Assembly: GCA_965602225.1 (NCBI GenBank)
Contig: CBFCYE010000033.1
Location: 1-27,823 of the forward strand
Direction of reading: 5' to 3'
Source of the DNA: Tenderia sp965602225
Lineage (GTDB): Bacteria > Pseudomonadota > Gammaproteobacteria > Tenderiales > Tenderiaceae
DNA: 27,823 bases
Position numbers and translations under genes: made by a program. Within the stretch, counting starts at the first letter, position 1, and every line of letters starts with the position of its first letter. Below the pieces are notes generated by a model, which saw nothing but the letters and a program-made list of their open reading frames with translations, was not told the DNA's origin and ran no database searches. Shown piece after piece: positions 16,701-22,680 of the stretch.

Positions 16701-18326
16701 AATACCATCACCCCCGGTGGTACAGATGTGAATCATGACTTCCAGAATGTCATCTTTAACGATGCAGCTGGAACAGCAACATTCCAGTTGGCAGGTGCAA
16801 TTGATGTTGATGGAGCCTTTACTGTCACCGACGGTATTGTCGACACTACGGGTTCTAACTATGCGATCACTGTGGGTGGTAATTTTAGCCAAGCCACAGT
16901 GGGGCAAGTGGAAGCCAACGCATCGACCATTACTGTTGGTGGTGACTTTAGTGCTGATGGAACAACAGATAGCACTGATTACAACAATGCTTCGCTTGTA
17001 CTGACCGGTACGGGTGGTCTTACCTATGCAAACGTTGCGGCTTATTGGGTCAACGGCTTCAATAATCTGACCGTCGGACAGAGCGGCAATGCGACGACAT
17101 TTAATGGCTCTATTCCGGTAAGGGGTGTATTAACCGTTGGCTCTGGCGAAATTGCAGGAAGTGCTTATGTATTAATGCTAGGAACAGGTGACGTGCTTGC
17201 ATTCGATGTCAATTCAAAAATGAGTTGTACTCAAATACGGCTACATGGAACGTTAAACCTGCCAACACTGAGCAATGGCTACGATTGTGGTATTCGCAAC
17301 TCATCAAGTAACACTGTTACACAAACGGGTCATGTGACCATAAACGGCAATAATAGTCTGGAAGTTAATGGAGATATCTTTGCTGATCGATCACCTACCT
17401 ATAGTACCGCGGGATTCGATCTCACCGTGGGCGGCGATATCATTATCGGCGTCGGCAACGACACGGCCCAGAAAACTCTAAACGGCACCAACAGCACCAT
17501 CACCGTTGGCGGTAACTTTAGTCTAAACGACGGCGGGACTCCTGCTGCAGCATTTACCTCCACCGGCTCTACCGTTGAGTTTAACGGCACCAGCCAAGCG
17601 ATCAACGGTTCCGTCACATTTAACAACCTAACCAAGTCAGTTGCAGCAGCCGATACGCTGACCTTCGAGGCTGGAAAAACCACCACTATTAACGGCACGG
17701 TGACGTTAAATGGCGCCAGCGGACAACTGCTCACCCTAGCCTCCAGCACAGGTAGCAGCGCCTGGAACTTCAACGTTGCTTCAGGTGCCGTCAAAGCCAT
17801 CGACTATGTCAGCGTCTCCTGGTCTGATGCATCCGGCTCCCACGCTACGCAAAAGGCAATTGCACCAACCAATTCAACCGATGCTGCTAACAATACTGAT
17901 TGGTTCGTCACAGCGGCACCCAATATCAGCGTGACCAAACTCAGCAGCGTGATCTCTGATCCTATCAGCGCCAGCAATCCAAAGCGTATCCCCGGAGCAA
18001 TCATCCAATATATTGTGACTGTTTCGAACTCTGGTACTGCGAGTCCTGATGCCAATACCATTATCGTCGCCAGCAATATTGACACCAGTGCCGAAGAGTT
18101 TGATTTCACAACAGGAGTTGTTTTTACAGACGGTACGACGACCTCAGCCCTGGCAATGGGAACCGTGGTCTATTCAAATGATTCAGGTGCAACTTATGTC
18201 TATAGCCCCAGTGCTGGCTTTGACCCCAACATCACTAATGTGAAAGCCCCAACCACAGGAACATTCGCATTTGGTGGTGCCCCTGCAGCAAGCTTTAGCG
18301 TCAAATTCTATACTCGAGTTAAATAG
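7749..18326 (+). CDS. Giant CSLREA / choice-of-anchor-Q parallel beta-helix surface protein, 3525 aa
   Basis: Exported adhesin-like protein of roughly 350 kDa. The signal peptide ends near residue 37 (GISSA); a second Met at residue 11 is a possible start, and neither has a good ribosome binding site. Three modules each open with CDADCSLREA (Cys pairs 53/57, 519/523, 1296/1300) and close with a LADNGG...THAL...DQRG...CD-x-GAYE segment, the signature of choice-of-anchor-Q proteins. Between lie dozens of GGAIY-type and FxxN motifs (STFSGNS, TFTNN), the rung pattern also seen in chlamydial Pmp proteins and typical of right-handed beta-helices. Two Fn3-like domains separate modules 2 and 3 and one follows module 3 (~2678-2790). 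A glycine/threonine-rich beta region (~2800-3390) follows, then a DUF11-like C-terminal domain with SASNPKRIPGAI (3407-3418) shared with gene 1. It has no autotransporter barrel, LPXTG or PEP-CTERM tail. An adhesion or matrix role is inferred from architecture only. Confidence 0.85.
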   Translation: MNRSIHKINPMRHNLAVLLLAFVVLVFGSAFPGISSAATYTVTKTADTNDGTCDADCSLREAVAAATVSAGEDTVQVPAGTYVLSLGQITSNNGLLNVIGAGSGTTTIDGNNASRIFDTGWSTAGMAFTDITLTQGDAGTSYGGCVWMKNQNISVTNSVFSNCKGKRGGAIYSDQAITVTVSGSTFSGNSAVSNESTHGGGAIQAKEVTVTNSTFSGNAATGAGGRGGAIYSPTTLSITSSTFTNNQLTTGGSGGAVYALSNTTIDTSTFTTNSNASGGGGAVYVNAGTHTITDSTFTSNSSTGDGGAVFSIPDVTVDGSTFDGNSSSAGLGGALARYGSVTVTNSTFSGNSSNSGGGAIRGGTTTSIKYSTFYNNSSTSGNSGGAVLADTLTTEGSIYSGNTSNSVGDHCGWSGKTSAGYNIDHGGYCGFAIQTGDVTTDPLLAALADNGGLTKTHAISSGPAVDGGPASCTTATGNVDQRDTVRPQGSNCDIGAYEKVAGPASYDVTKTADTNDGTCDADCSLREAIKAANDSAGLNQINVPSGTYTITLVGSDDTNALGDFDITDDVNIVGAGSGLTIIQEGTDLASAVDRIFHVTNSSAVTLEAMRVQFGKITVDGGCINAASDITINSSIIDSCSSTANSRFGGAIYSGGAITMDSSTVSNSTAAHYGGAISSSGGTLTDVTFTNNHVINAHGGAIYNIDNLLTINGTANTFTSNYAPASATDYGGSIYSTGSLTISNASFTGRSGTYDAGRGGAIYLLDTTDVLTLSDSSFTDLGAGNSGGAIRMSGGTLTNITFTDNNAGASHGGAIENITNPLTITGTNTFDGNRTSTAWSDYGGSIYSSGSLTISNTTFIGRNDGAADAGRGGAIYIGGGTLTLSNSSFSDFRSTISGGGGGAIYSLVGGTVTNSTFSNNFGGSAGGGAFFQEVGATTITNATFYDNTSSDAVDGDAIHNAGTVTLENTIVANSTASTTLCKSVTSGDYNLQYNGTCFTAGTNDISGQDPQLVALADNGGPTQTHALPATSPAIDSGNNTACAAAPVSNLDQRGQSRPVNGGTSLTCDMGAYEYAPGGMSNTTVGTITATAASNTSIDVSMGYTGDDNTNNTYTVDYKLSSEPTTWTNWVTAAANTTSPYTTTITGLTDGETYDVRMTFNDTDTVTGTNPTTVSDIVLPSNKTTVGVATAVSGTPTSIDVSMPYTDDNNGNNTYTVDYKLSSEPTTWTNKVTAATHVASPYQVSITGLSTGVSYDVRVTYNDADTVSGTNPQTITGIIPSATTYTVTKTADTDDGTCDADCSLREAIDAANADTDVNIVSVPAGTYNITLVGTDDTNALGDFDITNPVNIVGSGSGLTIIQEGTSLATAVNRIFHVTNSSAVTIEAVTVQFGKITATGGCILAISDITIKDSIVDSCTATSNHGGAIYSGGAVTLDNTTVSNGTAGNRGGAIYTFGMTITNGATISTNYAANYGGGVFNSGAANAITGDGTITFSTNTNQKSTNDNGGAIYSDGSITFTGTSSFTGNQALNGGAIFIGNTASTVTLADTTFSGNSTPGAGAGLYTYGLQINGNASFENNSATGAGAGIYSKGTNPVYITGTATFTNNDTGLSTGDNGGGIWTEAGNVTIDGIANFTNNDALNGGGIFLTLSTTTVTLNSDATFTTNNTPGAGAGLYTYGLTALGNLTLTGNTATGAGAGVYSLGANNVDITGNLSMTGNITGKSTNDNGGGIYSASGNLIVNGSVTADGNEALNGGAIYLGAGSTTISGGASFINGNAVQHAGAIYTYGLTISGGTGATFTNNASGIDGGAIRSAGANPVSIDGTIVFDNNDAGAASAEDGGGIYAEGNVTLNPTSGTSTFQNGHAWNGGAIYTTGSITATRGITFDTNTGVNVGGAIYAAGGELTGVTFSNNSVTNDGGAIYNITNLLTINGSGNTFTNNYAGFSSSGSDEGGAIYSSGPLTISNAVFTARADLVDSAYSGGAISLVDTGDVLTLNNVSFDDFKAGNVGGAIRMYGGTLTDVTITDSDVTNDGGAIYNATNALTIDGTTNTFSNNFAGTASGDQGGVIYSSGPLSVSNTTFTARADLVDSAYDGGALFLASTADPLTLNNVSFDDFKATNVGGAIRMYGGTLTDITITDSDVVNDGGAIFNSTNALTINGTSNTFSRNFAGTASGDVGGTIASDGPLTISNASFTGNGDATADAYEGGAIFVYSTGDIIDFDNVSFSNFKATNVGGAVRMYGGTMTNVTFTGNNVANDGGAIINNTNALIIDGTSNTFTGNFAGTASGDVGGAIYSNGVTTISNAAFTGRNDGVADAYEGGAIQVADATDVLTISNSSFASFKSTNVGGAFRMYGGSLTDVTFTDNISARGGAIFNTNAAVNFYGGNLISGNTATGSSGEAGGAVYSGTTPVTFNDAGSIVKDNSGTGSGGAFYVSSTFNVLGATVFENNSSTTGGGAFIAKGGSVTDSSFTGNQTTAGVGGGAYFVTTAGTIKNSTFVGNSASTNGGAFYSNVAGNKFINSTFSANTSNNGGAIYHAGACTIKNSTFYNNTDTSNTGHHIGCVGGTISNSIVYSSPTPGAGELCYGVPNGTDNLKFGDPGASVCGTASSTNDPLLNALAYNGGPTKTHALQGTGDAIATGNTTICGDADVNSLDQRGATRPSNCDLGAYEYGGSAGDTAAPSPVADLATGAVTSSTVALSWTAPGDDYSTGTATTYDVRYSTSLITEGNWASATAATGETGPQIAGTTENFTVTGLTGSTLYYFAIKTEDEIPNTSIISNIDFATTSAPPVSVAISGTVYTDEGATTIADGATVRLIVNGASVGTDTTVTGTYSINASVSAADAMIVYIDGHASDGTTVTISDSNALAGLNIYADHLIVRHDNAGSLTNANMTTALGAYSDAEILYTTDGSDNLTVTGAATELYVWTGDTYVPGATIDTGHMDVRGTLDAAANAINVSANWNVDAAGVFTSTGTVTFDATSGTNTITPGGTDVNHDFQNVIFNDAAGTATFQLAGAIDVDGAFTVTDGIVDTTGSNYAITVGGNFSQATVGQVEANASTITVGGDFSADGTTDSTDYNNASLVLTGTGGLTYANVAAYWVNGFNNLTVGQSGNATTFNGSIPVRGVLTVGSGEIAGSAYVLMLGTGDVLAFDVNSKMSCTQIRLHGTLNLPTLSNGYDCGIRNSSSNTVTQTGHVTINGNNSLEVNGDIFADRSPTYSTAGFDLTVGGDIIIGVGNDTAQKTLNGTNSTITVGGNFSLNDGGTPAAAFTSTGSTVEFNGTSQAINGSVTFNNLTKSVAAADTLTFEAGKTTTINGTVTLNGASGQLLTLASSTGSSAWNFNVASGAVKAIDYVSVSWSDASGSHATQKAIAPTNSTDAANNTDWFVTAAPNISVTKLSSVISDPISASNPKRIPGAIIQYIVTVSNSGTASPDANTIIVASNIDTSAEEFDFTTGVVFTDGTTTSALAMGTVVYSNDSGATYVYSPSAGFDPNITNVKAPTTGTFAFGGAPAASFSVKFYTRVK
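9792..10475 (+). repeat. Two tandem ~113-residue beta-helix super-repeats in module 2
   Basis: Units 9792-10130 (339 bases) and 10131-10475 (345 bases) each begin TLT(D/N) and pass through GGAI, an NxLTI(N/T)GT strand, a YGGSIYS turn, LTISN, a GR...DAGRGGAIY turn and a final GGAI. Both keep the reading frame and match the length of the units at 13455-14816. Confidence 0.8.
10989..11583 (+). repeat. Tandem Fn3-like domain pair
   Basis: Two copies of about 101 residues (10989-11291 and 11292-11583), each starting TTVG and sharing YTVDYKLSSEPTTWTN, an ITGL turn, YDVR(M/V)T and NDxDTV(T/S)GTNP. Similarity is also high at DNA level around the shared TACAAGCTTTCATC. The strand order and the ITGL..G..YDVR ending fit fibronectin type III; the pair acts as a spacer between beta-helix modules 2 and 3. 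Confidence 0.75.
12417..13082 (+). repeat. Beta-helix super-repeats of ~110-112 residues in the first half of module 3
   Basis: The landmark GAGAGLYTYGL at 12417 recurs at 12753 (336 bases later), and a diverged copy (AGAIYTYGL) aligns another 330 bases on, at 13083. Between landmarks the same series occurs: a GAGAG(I/V)YS turn, an ITG strand, a DNGGGI turn and an (A/E)LNGG(G/A)I turn. The period is close to that of the 339-base units, but the sequence subfamily differs. Confidence 0.75.
13455..14816 (+). repeat. Four tandem 113-115-residue beta-helix super-repeats in module 3
   Basis: Units are 13455-13799 (345 bases), 13800-14138, 14139-14477 and 14478-14816 (339 bases each). Each ends with NVGGA(I/V/F)RMYGG and contains NDGGAI, NAL(T/I)I-x-GT, TF-x-x-(N)(F/Y)AG and F(D/S/A)-x-F(K) strands. 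A partial fifth unit follows. Exact length conservation at high similarity indicates recent unequal recombination or selection for a fixed number of beta-helix turns. Confidence 0.85.
17931..18323 (+). other. C-terminal DUF11-like domain of the giant protein, homologous to the C-terminus of gene 1
   Basis: Residues 3395-3525 begin VTKLSSVISDPISASNPKRI and align with residues 254 onward of the 379-residue protein (VTKSSVVISDGFSASNFKRI). Eleven of twelve residues in SASN-x-KRIPGAI match, followed in both by a Y(I/R)-x-x-(V/I)-x-N-(S/T)G strand. Placement at the extreme C-terminus, after the choice-of-anchor-Q modules, is where an anchoring domain is usually found in such proteins. Confidence 0.8.
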
Positions 18327-18366
18327 AATAATTGGCTGGTTCAGGGAGACGGGTTAATATGGGCGG

Positions 18367-19737
18367 ATGCAGAACCCTCTAACTCCAGGCCTTTCAGGCG
18401 CAGCCAATCGTGACATTTTCAGCGTTTCCCGCCTGGTGCGTGAAACCAAGGCGGTGCTGGAGGGTAGCTTTCCTTTACTCTGGCTGGAAGGTGAGATTTC
18501 CAACTTTTCCCGCCCCTCCTCTGGTCACATGTATTTCACTCTAAAGGATGAGGCCGCCCAGGTGCGCTGCGCCATGTTCCGCGGCAAGAATATTCATATG
18601 CGTTTCAAACCCGCAAACGGTATGCATGTGCTGGTGCGCGCGCGCCTGACCTTATACGAAGCACGTGGTGACTTTCAAATCATCATTGAGCATATGGAAG
18701 AGGCCGGACAAGGGGCATTGCAACGGGCATTTGATGAACTTAAATCAAAGCTTGGACAGGAAGGTCTATTCGATACCCGGACTAAACAGGCCATCCCCGC
18801 CCTACCGAAAAAGATTGGCGTCATCACCTCGCCGACTGGTGCGGCAATTTGCGATGTGCTTAGTGTATTAAAACGACGTTTTCCTGCCATTCCCATTGTC
18901 ATCTATCCAGTACCGGTTCAGGGTGACAAGGCTGCCGGCGAGATCGCCAATATGATCAAACTGGCGGACAAGCGTAAGGACTGTGATGTGTTGCTGCTAA
19001 CCCGTGGTGGCGGTTCACTCGAAGACCTGTGGGCCTTTAATGAAGAGGTGGTGGCGCGCGCTATTCACGCCTGCAAAACGCCGTTGGTGTCAGCTGTCGG
19101 CCATGAAGTAGATTTCACTATTGCGGATTTTGTTGCCGACCTGCGAGCACCTACGCCATCGGCAGCTGCAGAGCTGATCAGTCCTGATCAGGATGATATA
19201 CAGCAACAACTCAACAAACAGTTCAGTCGCCTGCAAGGCCAGGTCAAATCATTGCTACAGCAATCGCAACAAAACTTGGGCTGGCTGGAGAAACGCCTGC
19301 AGCAACAACATCCGGGCCAGCAACTGCAGGCCAAGGCCCAGCGGCTGGATGAGTTGGAACTACGCCTGGGGCGAGTAGTCAAACACAACATCAATAGACA
19401 ATCTCATCTGCTGGCACAACTCAACAGCCGATTGCAGCGCCATGCGCCTTTACAGCAACTCAGCCAGCTTGAGATGCGGCAACAGAGCCTGCAGCAGCGT
19501 CTGCACCATGCCTGGGAACGGATTATTGCCAACAAACAGCAGCAACTGGCCATGACTAGTCGGACTTTGAACAATGTCAGCCCCTTGGCGACCTTGCAAC
19601 GTGGTTATGCAATCGTCCAGGATGAGGCCAATAAAACAGTTTTTACCGATGCCAACAAGCTCAACAAGGGCGACAGAATTTCTGCCCGTTTAGCCAAGGG
19701 CAGTCTGATCTGCACCGTTGATGAAATTAAAAAGTGA
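18367..19737 (+). CDS. xseA: Exodeoxyribonuclease VII large subunit
   Basis: Catalytic large subunit of exonuclease VII, which with several XseB subunits degrades single-stranded DNA from both ends in the cytoplasm. The length (456 aa) is normal for the family. The N-terminal OB-fold is visible (WLEGEISNFSRPSSGHMYFT, from about residue 39). The core domain holds RGGGSLEDLWAFNE (213-226) and GHEVDFTIADFVADLRAPTP (245-264), the family hallmark. Residues ~275-400 are a Gln/Leu-rich coiled coil, as in known XseA, and the C-terminus has the LQRGYAIV strand. It starts 40 bases after the giant gene with no obvious terminator between them, so read-through or a promoter inside the giant gene is possible. 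The start at 18367 lacks a well-spaced Shine-Dalgarno; AGGGAG lies about 20 bases upstream. Confidence 0.97.
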   Translation: MQNPLTPGLSGAANRDIFSVSRLVRETKAVLEGSFPLLWLEGEISNFSRPSSGHMYFTLKDEAAQVRCAMFRGKNIHMRFKPANGMHVLVRARLTLYEARGDFQIIIEHMEEAGQGALQRAFDELKSKLGQEGLFDTRTKQAIPALPKKIGVITSPTGAAICDVLSVLKRRFPAIPIVIYPVPVQGDKAAGEIANMIKLADKRKDCDVLLLTRGGGSLEDLWAFNEEVVARAIHACKTPLVSAVGHEVDFTIADFVADLRAPTPSAAAELISPDQDDIQQQLNKQFSRLQGQVKSLLQQSQQNLGWLEKRLQQQHPGQQLQAKAQRLDELELRLGRVVKHNINRQSHLLAQLNSRLQRHAPLQQLSQLEMRQQSLQQRLHHAWERIIANKQQQLAMTSRTLNNVSPLATLQRGYAIVQDEANKTVFTDANKLNKGDRISARLAKGSLICTVDEIKK

Positions 19738-19741
19738 TCTT

Positions 19742-20632
19742 ATGAATTATTTCCCTACATCAAAACTCATCACCTCAACGCTGTTTGGCTTTGCACTGCT
19801 TGTGTTCAGCGGTTTGAGTCAAGCACTGGAACTACCGCTACAAGATACTGTGCCTGGTGGCATTGCCATTATTAAGCTGAACGAAAATGGCGATACCGCA
19901 CCCAAGGTCAGCTATAAGAAAAAACCTGTGATGGTGATAAAACATCAGCAGGCCTGGCATGCCCTAGTTGGAATCCCGCTGGCAGCAAAGCTTGGTCAAC
20001 ACAGCATCACCAGCAAGTACACTGGTAAAAACAACAACTACACATTTCAGGTCACTGACAAACAATACGAAACCCAGCATCTCACCATCAAGAACAAACG
20101 CAAGGTCAATCCTAATGCCGATGACATGAAGCGAATTCGCAAGGAAACAAAAAAGATCAATGCGGCCCTGGCGCATTGGGATGACAACTTTTACAGCAAC
20201 AGCCTGCAACTGGATCTGCCCGTTCAGGGACGACTCAGTAGCCCATATGGCCTACGACGTTTTTTCAATGAGCAACCTCGTAAACCACACAGTGGTATTG
20301 ATATCGCCGCAGCTAAAGGCACCCCCATCAATGCACCGGCAAGCGGTAAAGTGATTCTGACCGGCAACTTTTTCTTCAATGGCAACACAGCCTTTGTCGA
20401 CCATGGTCAGGGACTCATCACCATGTATTGCCATATGGACAGCATTAAAGTTGCGGATGGTCAGTTAATCAAACGGGGCGAACAGATAGGCAGCATAGGT
20501 ATGACCGGACGAGTCACCGGACCGCACCTGCATTGGAGCATAAGCATGAACAATGCCCGTATTGACCCAAGACTTGTGGTGCCAGCCCTGCAACAAACGG
20601 CACAAACAGAACCCAGCCAACCATCAATGTAA
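19742..20632 (+). CDS. Exported M23 family zinc metallopeptidase (LytM-type), 296 aa
   Basis: Probable periplasmic peptidoglycan endopeptidase or EnvC/NlpD-like regulator. A signal peptide ends near SQA (about residue 28). An M23 N-terminal beta-domain follows (LPLQDTVPGGIAIIKL onward), then a basic helical linker and the LytM domain at about 155-285. Zinc and catalytic residues are all present: H183 and D187 in HSGID, the YCH histidine, and H262/H264 in HLHW, so it should be an active enzyme rather than a degenerate LytM regulator. The start at 19742, four bases past the xseA stop, places the signal peptide correctly; an in-frame ATG at 19718 would overlap xseA and add eight residues. It probably forms an operon with xseA and the lipoprotein downstream. 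Confidence 0.92.
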   Translation: MNYFPTSKLITSTLFGFALLVFSGLSQALELPLQDTVPGGIAIIKLNENGDTAPKVSYKKKPVMVIKHQQAWHALVGIPLAAKLGQHSITSKYTGKNNNYTFQVTDKQYETQHLTIKNKRKVNPNADDMKRIRKETKKINAALAHWDDNFYSNSLQLDLPVQGRLSSPYGLRRFFNEQPRKPHSGIDIAAAKGTPINAPASGKVILTGNFFFNGNTAFVDHGQGLITMYCHMDSIKVADGQLIKRGEQIGSIGMTGRVTGPHLHWSISMNNARIDPRLVVPALQQTAQTEPSQPSM

Positions 20633-20637
20633 ACATT

Positions 20638-21027
20638 ATGAAATATCTATTGAGTGCCGTAATGCTGCTCAGCCTGATGATGTCAGGCTGTAGTCATCTA
20701 CCCCAGACAAACACAGCCGACGCTGGAATTAACCACGTCATACTTTTATGGCTGAAAGATCCAGGTAATCCACGCCAGCAACAGCAAATTATTCGCGCAA
20801 CAAAAGAGTTGGAAAAGATTCCCGGCGTTGTCAAAATACGCGTGGGCACTTCAATCGCAAGCAAACGGAAAATAATTGATGACAGCTTTGATATTGGTAT
20901 ACATATGCTTTTTGACAGCAAGACGGCCATGAATACCTATACCAAACACCCAGAACACAACAGAACGGTTAATCAGGCCGTCATGCCCTTTGTCGAGAAA
21001 ATAGTGATTTACGACTTTGAAGAGTGA
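20638..21027 (+). CDS. Dabb-domain lipoprotein, 129 aa
   Basis: The N-terminus MKYLLSAVMLLSLMMSGCSH is a lipoprotein signal with the acylated Cys at 18. The mature part is a single stress-responsive alpha/beta-barrel (Dabb) domain: INHVILLWLKD, a helix with RATKELEKIPGV, VRVGT-like RVGTSIAS, FDIGIHMLFDS, and a C-terminal VMPFVEKIVIYDF. Dabb domains usually dimerise as ferredoxin-like folds, and their ligands are often unknown. The start is 5 bases after the M23 peptidase stop, implying co-transcription. The gene ends 5 bases from the convergent response-regulator gene, with no hairpin terminator visible. The role is unknown; an envelope location is inferred from the lipobox. Confidence 0.85.
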   Translation: MKYLLSAVMLLSLMMSGCSHLPQTNTADAGINHVILLWLKDPGNPRQQQQIIRATKELEKIPGVVKIRVGTSIASKRKIIDDSFDIGIHMLFDSKTAMNTYTKHPEHNRTVNQAVMPFVEKIVIYDFEE

Positions 21028-21032
21028 GTTCT

Positions 21033-22169
21033 TTATTTGTTATCCAGGGCATTATCTAGCTCGACTCTAACCTCTTCGAACTTTTCATAAATTACATCAC
21101 CCCGTCTAATCGCTCGCTTGGACCTTTCACGCCCCTCTACCACAATTGCCCTAACCAGATCCTCTTGGCCTGATGTTAGACCAAGATCAAGCATGGCCTC
21201 ATCCAGGTCATCGATCATACTGTTGATGACATAGACATTGGCATCTTGCATTTCACCAAACTGCTTGTCGACCTCCTCCATCATACCAATGACGGCATTG
21301 ATCACTTTTTCTTTCTGGATAGTGGCATTTTCATACATCAAGAATTTAACTCTGGCTTCAATGGCATTACATAAGTTACCGAGTGAATCCTTCATGATGC
21401 CATAGCGTTCTTCATCCTCAATAGGCATGTTTTTAATCAATAATGAGAACTCTGGATAATTAATTATGGTTCTGGCATTAAAATCAAAGAAACGCCCCTT
21501 GGGGCGAGACAGCTCAATGACACTCTCTTCCAAAGGAGAAACCACGCCTTGACTGGAAAAGTTTAAGACACCATCACGAGTTATAATTTGCAGACTACAC
21601 TTAAGTCCATAGCCATTGGTTACATCAAACAATAAACGTGCGACCTCGTCAAAGTTGGCAGCATCCAGTGTATTTTTATAAAATTCCAACACTTGGCCAA
21701 GATCACTGGAATAAGTCATGGCCTGCATGGCAACACTATTGCACTCGCTCAACTGCTGCTGTAAACCCTTATTCTCTGACCTCAACTCAAGCAGTTTTTT
21801 GATCTTTAGGCCCAGCTCTTCAGGGCTAATGGGCTTGGCAATATAATCATCAGCCCCCACTTCAAAACCCTTCAGCTTCTCTTCAAGGCTGCTCAGTGAG
21901 GAAACAAAAATTAGAGGGATATCCTGGGATTCTGGATCAGATTTTACAGCCTGACAAAAGGCGTAACCTTCCATCACCGGCATCACGATGTCTGACAGGA
22001 TTATATCGATGCTTTCCGCTGATGATTTTACCAATTCAAGCGCTATCGCACCGTTTTCAGCAGTAAGGACGTCATAACCAAGTGAGACCAGATGCAGAGA
22101 ATGCATCGCCAGCAGATCAGCATCATCTTCAACTACCAGTACGCGATGAGTTTTATCTTCCATATTCAA
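21033..22169 (-). CDS. Orphan response regulator with receiver domain and unrecognised C-terminal region, 378 aa
   Basis: Residues 8-125 are a receiver domain: VLVVEDD with acidic D15/D16, phospho-acceptor D60 in LSDIVMP, S90/S91, and K112 in IAKP. The rest is not a DNA-binding, GGDEF, EAL or HD-GYP domain. A helical linker (~125-145) is followed by a possible GAF-like segment (ANFDEVARLLFDVTNGYG, ~165-265) and long helices to the end, rich in acidic residues. No histidine kinase is in the window. The GGAAGAG sequence upstream is spaced about 8 bases from a TTG start at 22169 and about 14 from an in-frame ATG at 22163; I keep the TTG but either is possible. The output is probably protein-protein signalling. 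Confidence 0.85.
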   Translation of the reverse strand: MNMEDKTHRVLVVEDDADLLAMHSLHLVSLGYDVLTAENGAIALELVKSSAESIDIILSDIVMPVMEGYAFCQAVKSDPESQDIPLIFVSSLSSLEEKLKGFEVGADDYIAKPISPEELGLKIKKLLELRSENKGLQQQLSECNSVAMQAMTYSSDLGQVLEFYKNTLDAANFDEVARLLFDVTNGYGLKCSLQIITRDGVLNFSSQGVVSPLEESVIELSRPKGRFFDFNARTIINYPEFSLLIKNMPIEDEERYGIMKDSLGNLCNAIEARVKFLMYENATIQKEKVINAVIGMMEEVDKQFGEMQDANVYVINSMIDDLDEAMLDLGLTSGQEDLVRAIVVEGRERSKRAIRRGDVIYEKFEEVRVELDNALDNK

Positions 22170-22375
22170 ACAACCAGCTCTTCCGTTAACAAATCTAAAT
22201 ATTTATCGGCCTTTTACTCGATTACATAAGCGGATAAAACCTACCATGAATTAATAATCCGACCCAAACAAAAACAAATAGATTATGAATTTCAAAGAGT
22301 TACAATATTCACGCATGACTTGCTGGTTAAATAATAAATTGCCACTCCGATTGGTTTTAATATCAAACCAAAGAC

Positions 22376-22585
22376 ATGAACAGATTTCTCGTCAGCACCT
22401 TATACCTCTTCTTTTGTATAGGCATAAGCAATCCCAATCAGGCAGAGACTGTCTGGGATAAGATTCAGGAGAATTACGGTGGCGCGCAGATATTACTGTC
22501 TATCACAGCCGCAGCTATGCTTGCCGCAAAGACCGGATATCACATCTGGAAAAACATGTTTTCAGCATCACCAGTATTGAAATAG
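22376..22585 (+). CDS. Possible small exported or membrane protein, 69 aa
   Basis: Short open frame in the gap between two minus-strand genes. The N-terminus (MNRFLVSTLYLFFCIGIS) looks like a signal peptide or membrane segment. After a short polar stretch (ETVWDKIQENYGG) comes a second hydrophobic helix (ILLSITAAAMLAAKTGYHIW). The composition is protein-like rather than random, but the ribosome binding site is weak and I know no family for it. The upstream 206 bases are AT-rich and could carry divergent promoters for this gene and the response regulator; none is clear enough to call. Confidence 0.4.
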   Translation: MNRFLVSTLYLFFCIGISNPNQAETVWDKIQENYGGAQILLSITAAAMLAAKTGYHIWKNMFSASPVLK

Positions 22586-22605
22586 GGCTCACAAAAGGCC
22601 CCTTT
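22585..22605 (+). terminator. Weak terminator-like hairpin after the small ORF
   Basis: GGGCT (22585-22589) can pair with GGCCC (22597-22601, including one G-U pair) across a 7-base loop, followed by CTTT. The run of T is short, so this is a weak candidate. Confidence 0.25.
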
Positions 22606-22680
22606 CGTGGTGAATTCATTCGATGATGAGTAATACCCTGCCCTTTAATCAATACTGGAACTAATGGTCAGCGCGGTAAT

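Noticed and set aside
17804..18326. Autotransporter barrel, LPXTG or PEP-CTERM anchor at the end of the giant protein
   Set aside because: No barrel strands, no terminal hydrophobic helix with basic tail and no LPXTG; the C-terminus is a DUF11-like beta-sandwich.
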